Assembly (NCBI GenBank): GCA_018902385.1 | Contig: JABSSW010000036.1 | Location: 1-64,000, forward strand | Reading direction: 5' to 3' | Origin: Physcia stellaris | Lineage: Eukaryota; Ascomycota; Lecanoromycetes; Caliciales; Physciaceae | Length of the DNA stretch: 64,000 nucleotides | In this document: one piece after another, positions 11,757 through 23,433 of the stretch | Layout: every line of letters starts with the position of its first letter | Position numbering within the stretch: the first letter of the stretch is position 1 | Notes under the pieces: model-generated | The model's input: the letters and a program-made list of their open reading frames with translations, nothing else | Told to the model about the DNA's origin: nothing | Databases searched by the model: none | Made by a program: the position numbers and the translations under genes

Positions 11757-14700
11757 ACAAACATCAAAAACGTCATTGACACAAAATTCAAATGTTTTAC
11801 ATGAACATGATCAACGAATCGAGCGAATTTGATTCGAAAAATTGATAATTCACATCAAAAACGCGATTGATGAATGTTTAAAAATTTTTTCTATTCATCA
11901 TAACGAATTGTTTGATTTTTTTGTCAAACGATTTTTAATCATCAATTGTACGTTGTCATTCAACGATAATAAACATAAATTAGAAACTTTAATAAACATT
12001 GATGCAATTGATTATGCTTTCATTGATAAAAAAATTGCGCAATTTGTATGCAACATGTTGAACTTGAATTTCGTATTTTTATTAAAATCGAAATTCATTA
12101 TCGAATTCGACGATCGTCAAATTTTTTCAATAATTCATGTCATTTATTTCAAATTGACAATTGATTTGCATTTCGAATTGACAATTTTTTTGTTCATCAT
12201 CGATCTGAACAATCATTCGATAATTTTAAAAAAATCGTGAATGAACAAACATGAAATTATTTTGAATATGATTTACGATAAATTGATTTTCAAATCGTTC
12301 AAATGTAATCATCATGACAATATATTCATCAAAGCAATGCAAATTCGACGTTTGAAAACTTTTGATTCAAATCGTCGATAAAACGTATTTAATTGACGTC
12401 GCGATGTCTCTTTATCGAAAACAAATAACGCGAAACATATTGCTGCAATAGAATTTCGATATACGATTTTATTTCGTTCGCAATCTAGTTTCTCAGCGCT
12501 CTATGTACAAAACGAATTTGACGTATTCGATTCAAAATGTTTCGATTGCTTTATTCACTCGAAAATCGATCAAAATGACGAATCGTTCGTCGTTAAATCA
12601 AATCATTCAAAAATTGATATCACAGCGATTACGAAAACGACATTCGTCAAAAAAAAAACTTAAAAAGACAACGCAACAAGCGCTGAAAAATCAAAAACAA
12701 CAATTCGAAATTTTTTCATTTTCGAGATTGAATTCAAACGATTCGATGAATATCGTTATGATTGATGCGATTTTTTTCTGTTTACTCGTCGATTTCAAAA
12801 ATCGAAAACAAAAAATGCAATGTTTTTTCATTACGATCAATCAAATCGATTTCGCATTCAAAACATTGCGAGCAAATTTTGAATCGTTGAAAATTGTCGT
12901 CATGATCAAAAAGATTTTGAAACACGAACAAATCAAATCGATTTTTGAACGTATAATGAAAAAAATATCGAAATATTTCAAACATTTGTCAGAAATATTC
13001 GATTTTCAAAAAACAATTGAATTGTCGTCGCATCGAATTTACGATCACAAAATCGAATTTTTAAACGATAGCAATACATTGTTTCGAAATCGAGTATATT
13101 TTTTGTTCGAATTCAAATTTCAAAAACTCAAAAAATATTTGAAAAATAATTTTCAAAAAAATTTCATCGTATTCAATCAAACAGCATACGTTTCGTTCGT
13201 TTTATTTGCAATTAAATCAAATGATCAACTACGTTTGTGTGTAAATTATCGACGATTTAATCACATCACGAAACGCAATCGATATTTCATTTTCTTGATC
13301 GAAAAAATTCTAATCAAAATGCAAAATTGCAAATATTTGATCAAACTGAATATTATATCGATTTTCAACAAGCTTCGAATGAGTGAAAAAAATGAAAAGT
13401 TTATCACGTTCGTTATTTTCATGAAATCATACAAATATCGAATGTTATTTTTCGAATTGATCAACGAATTCGCGAATTGACAACATTACATGAACGATTT
13501 GTTATTCAATTTTTTGAACGATTTCTGTCAAATCTATTTAAATGATATTCTCATTTACAACAAATTCAAAAAGAAACACATCGTTCACGTTCGTAAAATA
13601 TTGAAAAAACTCAAAAAAGTCGAATTACAAATGAATATTGAAAAATGCGAGTTTTTCAAAAAAAAAATGACATTTCTGAACGTCATATTATCGATAAATG
13701 ATTTTCGCATGAATTCGAAAAAAATAAAAATCATTGTCAATTGAAAACGTTTTACGAATTTGAAAAAAATACAAATTTTCGTAAATTTCGTCAACTTTTA
13801 CAAACGATTCATTCGTGATTTTTCGAAAAAAACTCGAGTTTTCACTCGAATAATCAAGAAATTTGTGAATTTCGAATGAACTAAAAAGATCGAAAAAATT
13901 TTCAATTTTTTTAAGAAAACAATGACGAAAATTTTCATATTACGACATTACGATCGAACAAAACAAATCATTTTGAAAATCGATTTTTTTGATTACGTCA
14001 ATGCAAAAATGCTATTTCAATATAACGACGAAAAAATGTTGCATTTCGTTGCTTTTTACAATCGTAACATGATTTCAATCGAATGCAATTACGAAATTTA
14101 TGACAAAAAACTTCTAGTCATCATTCGCTATCTAAAACATTGACGTTTTAAACTCGAAAACATCGAGAAATCGATCAAAATTTTCATCGATCACAAAAAA
14201 CTGAAAATTTTCATGACGTCAAAGAAATTCATTTTTCGTCAAACTCGTTAAACAGAAATTCTCTCGAAATTCAACATTGTTATTCAGTTTCAATTCGAAA
14301 CTCAAAACGTTAAAACAGATGTTTTGATTCGTATGTTTGACTCTCGATTCAAAAACGAAACTGATGAACGACATCAATATCGAAAACAAATATTGTTCAT
14401 TTCAAAACGACTCGAAATTCACGCGATAAAATTTGACGAATCTATTTACGAACGAATTCTAATTGTCAATAAAATTGACGATGATTGTACGACATATCGT
14501 GAAATCATCGAACAAAATTTTACATCAATGAACGAAATCGATTTACGAAATTGCAATGAGAAAAACGATGTTTTATATCGAGATGATCGATTATAAATGT
14601 TTGTCGACGTCTTTTTACTCGTTGATTTTTTCAAAAAAATTCATGAATTTTCGATCTCGAAACATTCAAATTTCAATCGTATAAAAAATTTTATACGTCG

Positions 14701-16385
14701 CGATTATTATTGATTCAACATGCGCAAATTCGTTCGTCGATACGTACGCAATTGTCATGAATGTCAACGTACGAAAATTTCTCGAAATCGAAAAAATGAT
14801 TTATTCATTTCTTTGATCATTTTTTTGCAACGTTGAATCGACATATTCATGAATTTTATCATCGAGTTGTTCGACGTTCACGATTACAACGTCATTTGCA
14901 CGATAATCGACAAATTTAATAAAAAACGTCATTACGTGTTTTGTATCGTCGACGATGAAAATACAAATGCGAAAATCACGATCAAAATATTTATCAATTA
15001 CGTGTTTCGTATTCATGAGCTATTTTTTTCTATAACGTCAAATCGAAAATTTCAATTCATATCGTTCGTTTGACAAATTTTTTGCAGAATTCTCGACATC
15101 AAATGTAAATTTTTCATCGTTTTTCATTCAGAAATCGATGAGCAAATCGAGAAAATCAATCAAAATATCGAAAAACAATTGCGACAATATTGCAATTACA
15201 TGCAAAACGATTGAAACGTCTGATTATTTATGATCGAATTTACAAACAACAACGCGATATTTGCAACAACAAAATTATCATCATTTTTCATCAATAAGAA
15301 TTTTCATTTTCGTATAAATTTTTCATCAAACTCTATCTCGTATGTTACAACGAAAAAGCGATTTCTGATCGTCAAAGCAGAAAATATCATCGACACGATG
15401 CAAAATATTTTCAATTACGTACGAAATCATGCAAAAATGTTTCAAAAACGTATAACAATTCAAGTCAACAAACATCAAAAAATCGTAGAATACGTCGAGA
15501 AAAATTTCGTTTTTTTCGATCGACGAAACATCAAAACGATCAAATCGTCTGACAAGCTCGATAACAAAAAACTAAATTTTTACAAAATATTACAACGTAT
15601 GAGCAACTTTTATCGATTCGAATTGTTTGAAATCATGCGTATTTACGATATGTTTCATTGCTGATTTTTGCGCAAAGATTTTCGTGACTCATTCGAAAAT
15701 CAAATCAATGAATTTTTTGATTTCGTCAAAGTCAACGAGAATTTCGAATGAAAAATGAACGATATTTTGAAATTTCGATATCATTACAATCGTCTTCAAT
15801 ATCGTGTCAATTGATCGAATTGATTTCATGATCGAACGTGATACTATGTCGACAACGAAAAATTCGATAATGTTCGCGATGTGATAAACGATTTTCATCG
15901 TAATTATTTCACGACAACAAATTCAAAATCGTTCAAAACGTTGATTTCAATATTTCAAATCGTCGTCAACGAATCAAATTTTTCAGCGAATCGTCGTCGT
16001 TTTCGAAAAAAAATCGTCATGTTGACATTAATCGAGATTATTTTCAATTAGCATTTGAAATCACGAATTCAATGTTCATTCATTCGCTTTTGATTTCACG
16101 ATCTTTATTCAACAATTCAATTTCTATTATCATTTCGATGTTATTTACAGTCAAAATTTACATCGCATAGAGAGCTGAATCGTGTCAAAAACATTTTCAG
16201 AAATTGTCGTCAAATCTTATCGAGCGTTGAAATGACAATAGAACACTAAAAAATGAAAAATGATGATCGTGAAATTTTTAAATTTTGCAATCATACGAAT
16301 TGATCAACAAGATTCTCAACAAGATTTTCAAATTTCGAAACAACAACGAATCGTCGAAACGACGTTCGCGAAAGAAAAAAAATAA

Positions 16386-16622
16386 TGTTACGAATATGTC
16401 TGACAAATAGATTTGACAGATAGATAGTTGATATGATAAATGATTAAACAAATATGTTTGAATCGAATTATGTTTTAATTCTTTGACGAGATTAGCGTGA
16501 TTTGAAACTTGACGTTCGCACATTGTTTGCAATTTCATCATTTTGTATCTATTTGCTTTTGCAAACTTATTGTTTTCGTTTAACTAATCAATAATACGTC
16601 TATTCAAGCACGATTCATGATA
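16386..16622 (+). repeat. 3' LTR of chromovirus copy B
   Basis: This 237-bp copy aligns without gaps to 6833-7069. An A/G-rich tract lies immediately upstream, and TTTCA follows at 16623-16627. Confidence 0.93.
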
Positions 16623-19396
16623 TTTCACGAAATAATCAAAATTATTGCGATATAAATTTTCAACAAAATTTCAAAACACGACGACATCATCAACAAAATA
16701 TTGAAATGAATCAACGACATCATAACATTTCATTTACAACGCATATTTAACGCTAATTTGAACGCAAAATATTGTTTTGAATATTTTCGAAAATCGATTA
16801 CAATCGCATTGCGCAAATTAAACAAAAAAACGTATTTATTCGCATTTTTATATCGATCGATAATTTTGTTGAATACAATAAACAAAATCATGAAATTCAT
16901 ATTGATCAAACGTATTAATTATTTGACGAAAACGTACAATTTGTTATCGCGTACGCATTTCGAAATCAAAAAAAACATATTCACAAAACACGTTTTGCAT
17001 TATATGATGAAACGCATACATTCGATTTAAAATAAAAAAAAATAATCGTAATCATGTTGTTGAACGTAATAAAAACATTCGACAACATAACACGACAAAA
17101 ATTATTGCACAATTTGAAAATAAAACGATTCGACGAAAAATTGATGCGATTCATTGATTTTTTTTTAAACAACAAAATGACGATATTAAAAACAAACGAA
17201 TACGATATCGAATGATTAAAAATTTTTGTAAACATTTCACAAAATTTATTTATGTTATCGATTTTATTTCTTTTTTACAACGCATCATTATTGAAAAAAT
17301 TGAAACGAAAAGATATTTTTGCGAACGATTTCGTCGATAACGTGAAATTGATGAACGAAAATCAAATCATTAAAAAATGCAACGAAAAAATAATTAAAAC
17401 ACACGAGAGAATTTGCGTATCGTGAACATTGAAACACGAAATGAAATTCGCATCGTTTAAATATCAATTTATTTATTTCAATCGAAAAAAAAACACAAAC
17501 GCAATCGAATTTATACGATTGTTTGAATTCAATCAAATGATAAAAACGAAAAAAAAAATGAAATATTTAAAAATTATTATAAACACGAAATTCAATTGAA
17601 AAACGCACGTGAATCAAAACAAAACGAAAACATTGAAATCGATAAAAACATTGCGAAATTTCAACGATACAACATGAAATGCAAAATTTTCACGAATAAA
17701 ACAAATGATGCACGCGAGTTTCATTTCATAATTTACATACGCATGTTCGATGTGATACACGTCGACAAAAAAAAATCATTTCAAAAAAATAGTTAAAAAT
17801 TTGACGAACGTGCAATATCAAATCGAAAAAATCATAACAAAAATATACAAAACAACGTCGAAAAAAACGTTCAACATTGAAATCAATTCAATGTTAATGC
17901 ATTTACGATTGAACAAATTCATCAACGCGATGATAATAAAATTGATCACAAACTCGACGTACGAAACGATCATAAAAAATCGTTTCATCAAAAAATCGAA
18001 ATGCGTTAATTCATTGAAAAAATTAATGAATAAATTCGAAAACAATACGAACATCAAAACAAAAAATATAAAAAAAATAATTTCATTCGCGACGTCGTCA
18101 TGATGAACATCGTCGCGCGTACGTATCAATAAAAACAAAAAAAAAATCGAAAAAAATCACAAAAAACAATTCGAATCGTATTCAATCAATTACATTTATA
18201 TCGACGAAAATAACATCAACGATAAAATAAAAATCGCAACGATTTCGTCAAAATCGAATTCAACAACGTCAAAAACATATTTGAAATTCATAACATCATA
18301 CACAATGTATTCGACGAAATTGTACGAAATTATTTTAACAAAAATCATGAAACTACATTCGTTTATCGAAAAAATGAAAAAATCGAAATTTGTCATTTGT
18401 ATCGATAATCAAACAACGATATTTGCGATTTACAATTCGAAAATCAACTCGAATCAATATTTGATGAAATGAATAATATAATTAATTGACGATTTACGAC
18501 GTTAAAACATCGAAATGAAATTGCATTGAATATCGATTCATGTTGACATCGAAAACAATGAAAAAACAAACGTTGCGATCAAACAAATCACGAAATAAAA
18601 ATTGAAAAATCAAAAAAATAAACGAAAAAAAATGAATACGAATCAAATTGTTTCGCAAACACAATTGATGAAAATATTGAAAAACGCGATCAAAATTACA
18701 ATGAACAAAAAAATGCAACATCAATGAATTAACGAATGAAAAAATTGCGATAAAAACAAAACGTTATATTCGATAATAACGAAATCGAACAAATCGATGT
18801 TGAAATTACACGACAAATTTAACAAAAAATTCAACGCAATTGCGATACAATTTCGAACGATTAAAATTGATTTAAAAACGTTTTTGTACAATAAAAAAAC
18901 AATCGAGAATTTTTCGTGTTCATGCAAACATGACAAACAAACGATTAAACATGTGTTTTTCGAATGCAACAAATTGAAAAAATTTCGAAAAAATTTTTGA
19001 ATCGACGAAATTCGAAAAACAAAATGAAAAAAATTGAAATTGACGAACGTGTTGATCAATTCGATTAATTTGAAAAAAACGACAACGTTAATAGAAAAAT
19101 CAAAATTCATTAATTATTTAAAAATTTCATTCGAAAACGACAAAAAATAGCGAATGCGAAAAAAATGCATTGAAATGAAAAATTTCACACGAAAAAAAAA
19201 TTAAAAAAAATCATGAAAATAATGATGTTTGAAATGATTTGCTCGAGCAAAAAAACAAAACATCAAAAAATAAAAAAAATTGTATAGAATCAAGAATTTT
19301 CTAGAAATGATTGACTCGATTAGTTTTAGTCGCATAACGAATTTCAGACGAAATCGATTCGAGTGTTTAATGAACTAATCAATCAATCAATCAATC
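16623..19396 (+). mobile_element. Tad1-type LINE, 3' piece (RT, RNase H, Zn motif, tail)
   Basis: This is the continuation of the LINE split by the chromovirus. Plus-strand fragments read, in order: NK...DDIINKIL at the start of the RT (about 16660-16710); YFRKSITIALRK and RSIILLNTINKIMKF (RT core, 16780-16900); the thumb and connection region (about 17370-18100); RNase H (YIDENNIND near 18195, then CIDNQTTIFA near 18400); a C-terminal CKHDKQTIKHVFFECNKL zinc motif (18920-18980); and an (AATC)5 tail at 19377-19396, a common Tad1-type 3' end. Many stops make it non-functional. The shift from AT-rich to normal composition is sharp at its end. TTTCA at 16623-16627 is the right copy of the chromovirus target duplication. 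Confidence 0.82.
19377..19396 (+). repeat. (AATC)5 microsatellite tail of the LINE
   Basis: Five perfect tandem AATC units lie exactly where AT-rich DNA gives way to normal DNA. I read this as the 3' terminus of the LINE. Confidence 0.75.
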
Positions 19397-19701
19397 TGCA
19401 CGAGTTTTCCACTATGGGAATTAAATTGTGCGGGATCAATACAGATTAATGGATCGTCGACTTGAGGCGGGAGAGATGCAACCTACCTTGACGCACGATA
19501 CATATGATAGCCATTGCAGATTCAAGTCAAGTTCTTTCTGGCTATATTGAGCAAATTGCTTTTATGATATAACATTTTGCAAGATCTACAAGCACATTTA
19601 TTTTGCAGCTTCTATAGCCATCTTGTCGAGATTGAGCCTGCTTGTAGATCTCTACTGCCAGTATCATGCTCTCTGCAAGGCGCTCAACACTCTCGAACCA
19701 C

Positions 19702-21877
19702 CTACATGCCCACACGGAACAGGTACTTCAATTTGAGCTGAGCGACGTCGTAGGCAATGTACTCATTGAACTGCAAGTATCCGTTCGCATTCGCTGCCTT
19801 GTTGTCACCTAGGCCTTTCGATGCATCGGGCTAGTCCATGTCAGCATCCCCTGCATTTCAAAGTGGGTCAAGCAAGAATGAGGGACTTACTATTTGTACT
19901 CCCTTCAGATCTTCATGAATGATTGACCCATCAGTCCATCCCTGGGGAGCCGTTCTCCCTACTCCAAGTGTCGAGATAGCATTATGCTTCTTTGCTTCTG
20001 CCTCTGCGTTGGAGTCTCCGGTAGGGATCTCGTACATTGGCTTCCCGAGTTCGACCTCGCAAAGCAGGAGAAGGCCGGTACCGCCGCTCATACCAGGTTG
20101 GCAGTAGTTGGCTGATTTGCTGGATACATCGGCGAGGTAGACGCCTTTACCAAAAGCATAGCCGTTGACAGGAGCTTCTGGAGGTGCGATACGGAGGCCT
20201 TGCGATAGAATACCGCCGAAGTTGGTCGTGCGGGAGCCGTGCCTAAACCAAAGTCAGCTAATTGCGTCCATGTCCATCTAGAAGCTCGGCATGCTTACCA
20301 CAATAGACGCTTGTCTGATTTCTTGAGCTTCGCATATTGGGACTTCTCGAAGCGTTCAGCTTCACCAACCCTCTCAATTCGGAAGATATCCTCCAGGCGG
20401 TAGCGGATACCGTGCTGAGTGCCTGAGCTCTTCACGAGGTACTCGGAAAGAGCTTTGTATTCGGACGACTTGTGTTCCAAAGGTGTCATCTCCTCCAATT
20501 TCAGCTCTTCGAAGCGCTTGTCTAGTGCATTGACGGCATCTTTTTCTTTCTTCTTGTCACCCGTGGTCTTCATTATACCATTGGCAACTTCCATGTCTGT
20601 AAGTGTGTCGAGCATCGAGACTTCCGTCCGGAGGATTTCATTGTTGTCGATCAATGGTGGTCGACTGCGGCCAAATTCGTGGGGAATCGTTGAGTAGTAT
20701 TTGTTGGAGAAATCCTCAATGGCCTTCTAGTTGTTAGATTTTGTTCGTCCACTCCCATAGTGCTCGAGTAGGAATTCATATCCAACAGCAGCAAGTTTAG
20801 AAATAGGCTGATGACAAAGACTGATGAGGCAGAAGCTGAGACTCACCTCTCTCTGATCAACACCATACTTATTCTGTGCTAAGGCTGGATGCTTGATCAG
20901 GCTAGCTAATTCGTTTAGATGATCAAAACCCTGCTTCAGCGTAGCCTTCGAAAGCTTTCCTAGAGGTAGCTTGTTGGCGTTGTATCCAATGGATTCGAGA
21001 ACTGCGTTGAAGTGATTTTGGTTGAAGATTAACTCCACAAGTCTCTGCGTTTGACGTGGCAACTTGCTCTCCACTTGGGATGCATCTTCGTCGTCTTCCT
21101 CTTTCTTGACGCCGCCATTGCCACCCTCATCGTCACTCTCTTCGTAGCTTCTCTCCAAGAAGGTATACTTGCCCTTCTTGGCTGGTTCAGAGCGGTCTAA
21201 GGTTAAGCTTCGAGTTAGTCCGAATTTTGAGCTTTGAAAATACCATGGGTCATATACAGACCACCCTCGTAGCATGCTTCAAGTATAGACATGTCGAGGA
21301 ATGAGATTATAAGGGGCTCAGAGAAGACCTACCTTCCCACTTGTGGCCTGATTTGTCTTTAAACTTCTTGTTGAATTCTTTCTCGGCTGCCTCGAGAGAG
21401 TCAACGTTCATTGTCTTCTGCTGACCAAACCTGTATCGATATGAGCATCTCTGCTTTTCTAATCGACGAACAAACTCACTCTCCAACGCGGCCCCAGCGA
21501 GTATGGCAATAATACGCGCCATCCTTCTCATTGACAAGTAGCTGAAGTCGGTAGAACTGATTGAAGATCAGTAAAGATCCAGATCAATGGAAGAGAGTGG
21601 TAAACCTTATTATTGTTGCCGCCGATGTTAGTTTGATTCAAAGAGGCATCGTAGATGATCCCATCATCGTCAATAAAGACTTTGGCTCCTCCTAGTAATT
21701 ACGTTGAGCTTAGACTCTTGGAAATTAGTTTCCTCGCACTAGGTGTTTACCATCTTGCTGAAAGCCTTCGTCAATTGGGACGTCAATGTCATGAGAGATA
21801 GCTTTCTGCCCGTCTTGCTTTTGTTGCTTCTTGCTGTCCTCCTGCTTGACAGCGGCCTTTCGCTTTTTACCGGCCAT
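19702..21877 (-). CDS. Poly(ADP-ribose) polymerase, compact WGR-regulatory-catalytic type
   Basis: The protein transfers ADP-ribose from NAD+ to nuclear proteins, chiefly in DNA-damage signalling. Eight exons (21877-21751, 21691-21606, 21556-21480, 21430-21333, 21196-20847, 20726-20299, 20242-19891, 19830-19702) sum to 1647 nt, giving 548 aa in frame. The N-terminus is Lys-rich ([13 protein letters not shown], a likely nuclear signal). A WGR domain follows, with its RWGRVGE motif split by intron 3 and [18 protein letters not shown] after it. Next come the alpha-helical regulatory domain ([14 protein letters not shown]...) and the catalytic domain with the H-Y-E triad: His in LLWHGSR, Tyr in [17 protein letters not shown], Glu in [13 protein letters not shown]. 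No zinc fingers are visible and, unlike the BRCT-containing PARPs I recall from Neurospora and Aspergillus, no BRCT domain. An unannotated upstream exon could hide one, but the ATG is in a good context. Confidence 0.9.
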
Positions 21878-22462
21878 TGTGTACTCGTACAACGAAGAAG
21901 AAATACTCGAATGAAATTGAGAAGATGCCTACCCGAACTTTATATACGCTGAGGGAGAGCCGCTTTTATCTACTTCAGCTCAAGGTGTTCTTATGCAGCC
22001 GAATCCTCTAAATGCGGGGACGGGAAATAATTGGTGGCATAAGTCGCTGCACAATTTTAGGCAACAGACACCACATTGGCGCGCTATCACGTGCCTATCT
22101 AGGCGTCCACGCAAATACAATGCTCTGGTAGCCAATGCTTTTCCTGACATTTCAGGCTGCAAAGGTCCCCTCCCGTCACTGACAAGGGCATGTGAAGTGC
22201 CTGCTCCCCAGACGAATAGGCTTACGAAGTTCCGCAGGCCGCAACGGTATCAGTGGACGATCTCCTCTCGCAGCCGTGATCGTGATGCTACTCCGCAAGC
22301 GATAGCCCTTCCTGCAGACTTGAGAACCCCACTGCGATGACCTCTCATCTGCGCTCCGTGGAGCCTGATTCAGTGCCATTTCGAGAACCAACGTTGGCAG
22401 TACAGCCTAAATACACCCTCACGCCAACCCTTACAAGAACCCCTAACGAGCTTCAACCCACA

Positions 22463-23212
22463 ATGACCACCAACGATGCCACCGACACCCCAGAAGAAGC
22501 CACCGAATCCTCCCTCCCCGGCTACCACACCACCATAATCCTCACCCCCCGCCTCCTCCTCCGGCCCCTAAGCTACAAATACATGCCCGGAATCTTCGCC
22601 TACCGCGCCAACGGCGCAATCCTGCACTGGAAAGAACCCGACAAATCAATGGCCCAATCCCGCCAATGGGTAACCGACCGACTCCGCTCTCCCAAATGCT
22701 GGAACTTCGTCGTCCACCACCGCCCCTCCTCCCTATCCCTTTCTACCGCCGACACATCCGACCTCCTGAACCCCTCGGAAGAGGACCGCAACGCCATTAT
22801 AGGTCTGGCTGGCGTACTGACAGCCCCGGAAATCGGGTACTCGTTACATCCCTCGGTCTGGGGGCAGGGGTTTGCTTCGGAGGCGGTCGCGGCGCTGGTG
22901 GATAAGTATTGGGAGGTTTTTCCGGAGGGGCATCCGAGTTTGGAGGGGGAGGAGAGGAGGTGGTTGGAGGCACATACGGACTGATCGAACCGGGCGAGCC
23001 ATGCTGTGTTGAGGAAGAATGGGTTTGGGTTTTGGAAGGAGGTTGAGGAGGAGGTGAGTCTGGGTCAGGGCCCGAGGGAGATGATGATCGTTTGGAGAAA
23101 GTGGAAGCCGGGGTTTGAGCATTTGGAGCAGGTGAGGGGAGGGCCGAAGGAGAGGGAGATTGTTGAAGAGGGGGCTGTGAAGGGGTTGTTGGCGAGTAAT
23201 GAGATGACTTGA
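22463..23212 (+). pseudogene. GNAT-family N-acetyltransferase with an in-frame stop
   Basis: This is an acetyl-CoA-dependent acetyltransferase of the RimJ/RimL-like type; its substrate is unknown. I chose the ATG at 22463 (CACAATGAC) over the longer open frame upstream. Visible parts are an N-terminal TPRLLLRPL strand, GLAGVL...EIGYSLHPSVWGQGFASEAVAALV (acetyl-CoA loop WGQGFASE) and SNRASHAVLRKNGFGFW (the N..S...L.K.GF motif). A TGA at 22982-22984 falls inside that last motif, between HTD and SNRAS. The same frame then continues for 75 codons to 23212. No GT-AG intron removes the stop without also deleting the motif. It is either a recently inactivated gene or a sequence error. It is divergent from PARP and convergent with the RanGAP gene. 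Confidence 0.7.
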
Positions 23213-23433
23213 TGATAATACGTAGGCAACGATTTACGTGCAACGATATCACGTCTTGGGGCTCATAACAGTGCGCTTGGATACCATAATCAGAGAAATC
23301 TTCGAATCCACTACTTTGAAGCTTCTACTTTGAAGGCTATCGAATATCTGGCCATTCTACGATCTTTTTCACAGGGTATCCTTCCAAGTTCTATGCATGC
23401 CTCTCGTTTTATGATCCATCTCTCTAATAACAC

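Larger units (their letters stand above)
6833..16622 (+). mobile_element. Gypsy chromovirus, copy B, with both LTRs; host of a nested element
   Basis: This element has two 237-bp direct LTRs (6833-7069 and 16386-16622, both TGTTACG...CATGATA) and a perfect 5-bp target duplication TTTCA (6828-6832, 16623-16627). Plus-strand parts, in order, are: gag from about 7339, ending in a CCHC knuckle (CFICDEIDH..., 8661-8705); protease about 11842-12240; RT 12950-13750; RNase H 13920-14330; integrase 14640-15650 with a RNCHECQ zinc piece; chromodomain about 15720-15910 (EWKMNDIL...); and a purine-rich tract (16370-16385) against the right LTR. Without the nested insert (8718-11756) it is about 6.75 kb, a usual Gypsy length. 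It is broken many times in all domains. The LTRs differ at about 8%, all transitions, so LTR divergence cannot be used as a clock. Confidence 0.92.

Noticed and set aside
1-19396. Mitochondrial DNA insertion or a centromere core
   Set aside because: The low GC is explained by mutated retroelements with recognisable pol and LINE domains. No mitochondrial gene is seen, and centromere identity cannot be judged from sequence alone.
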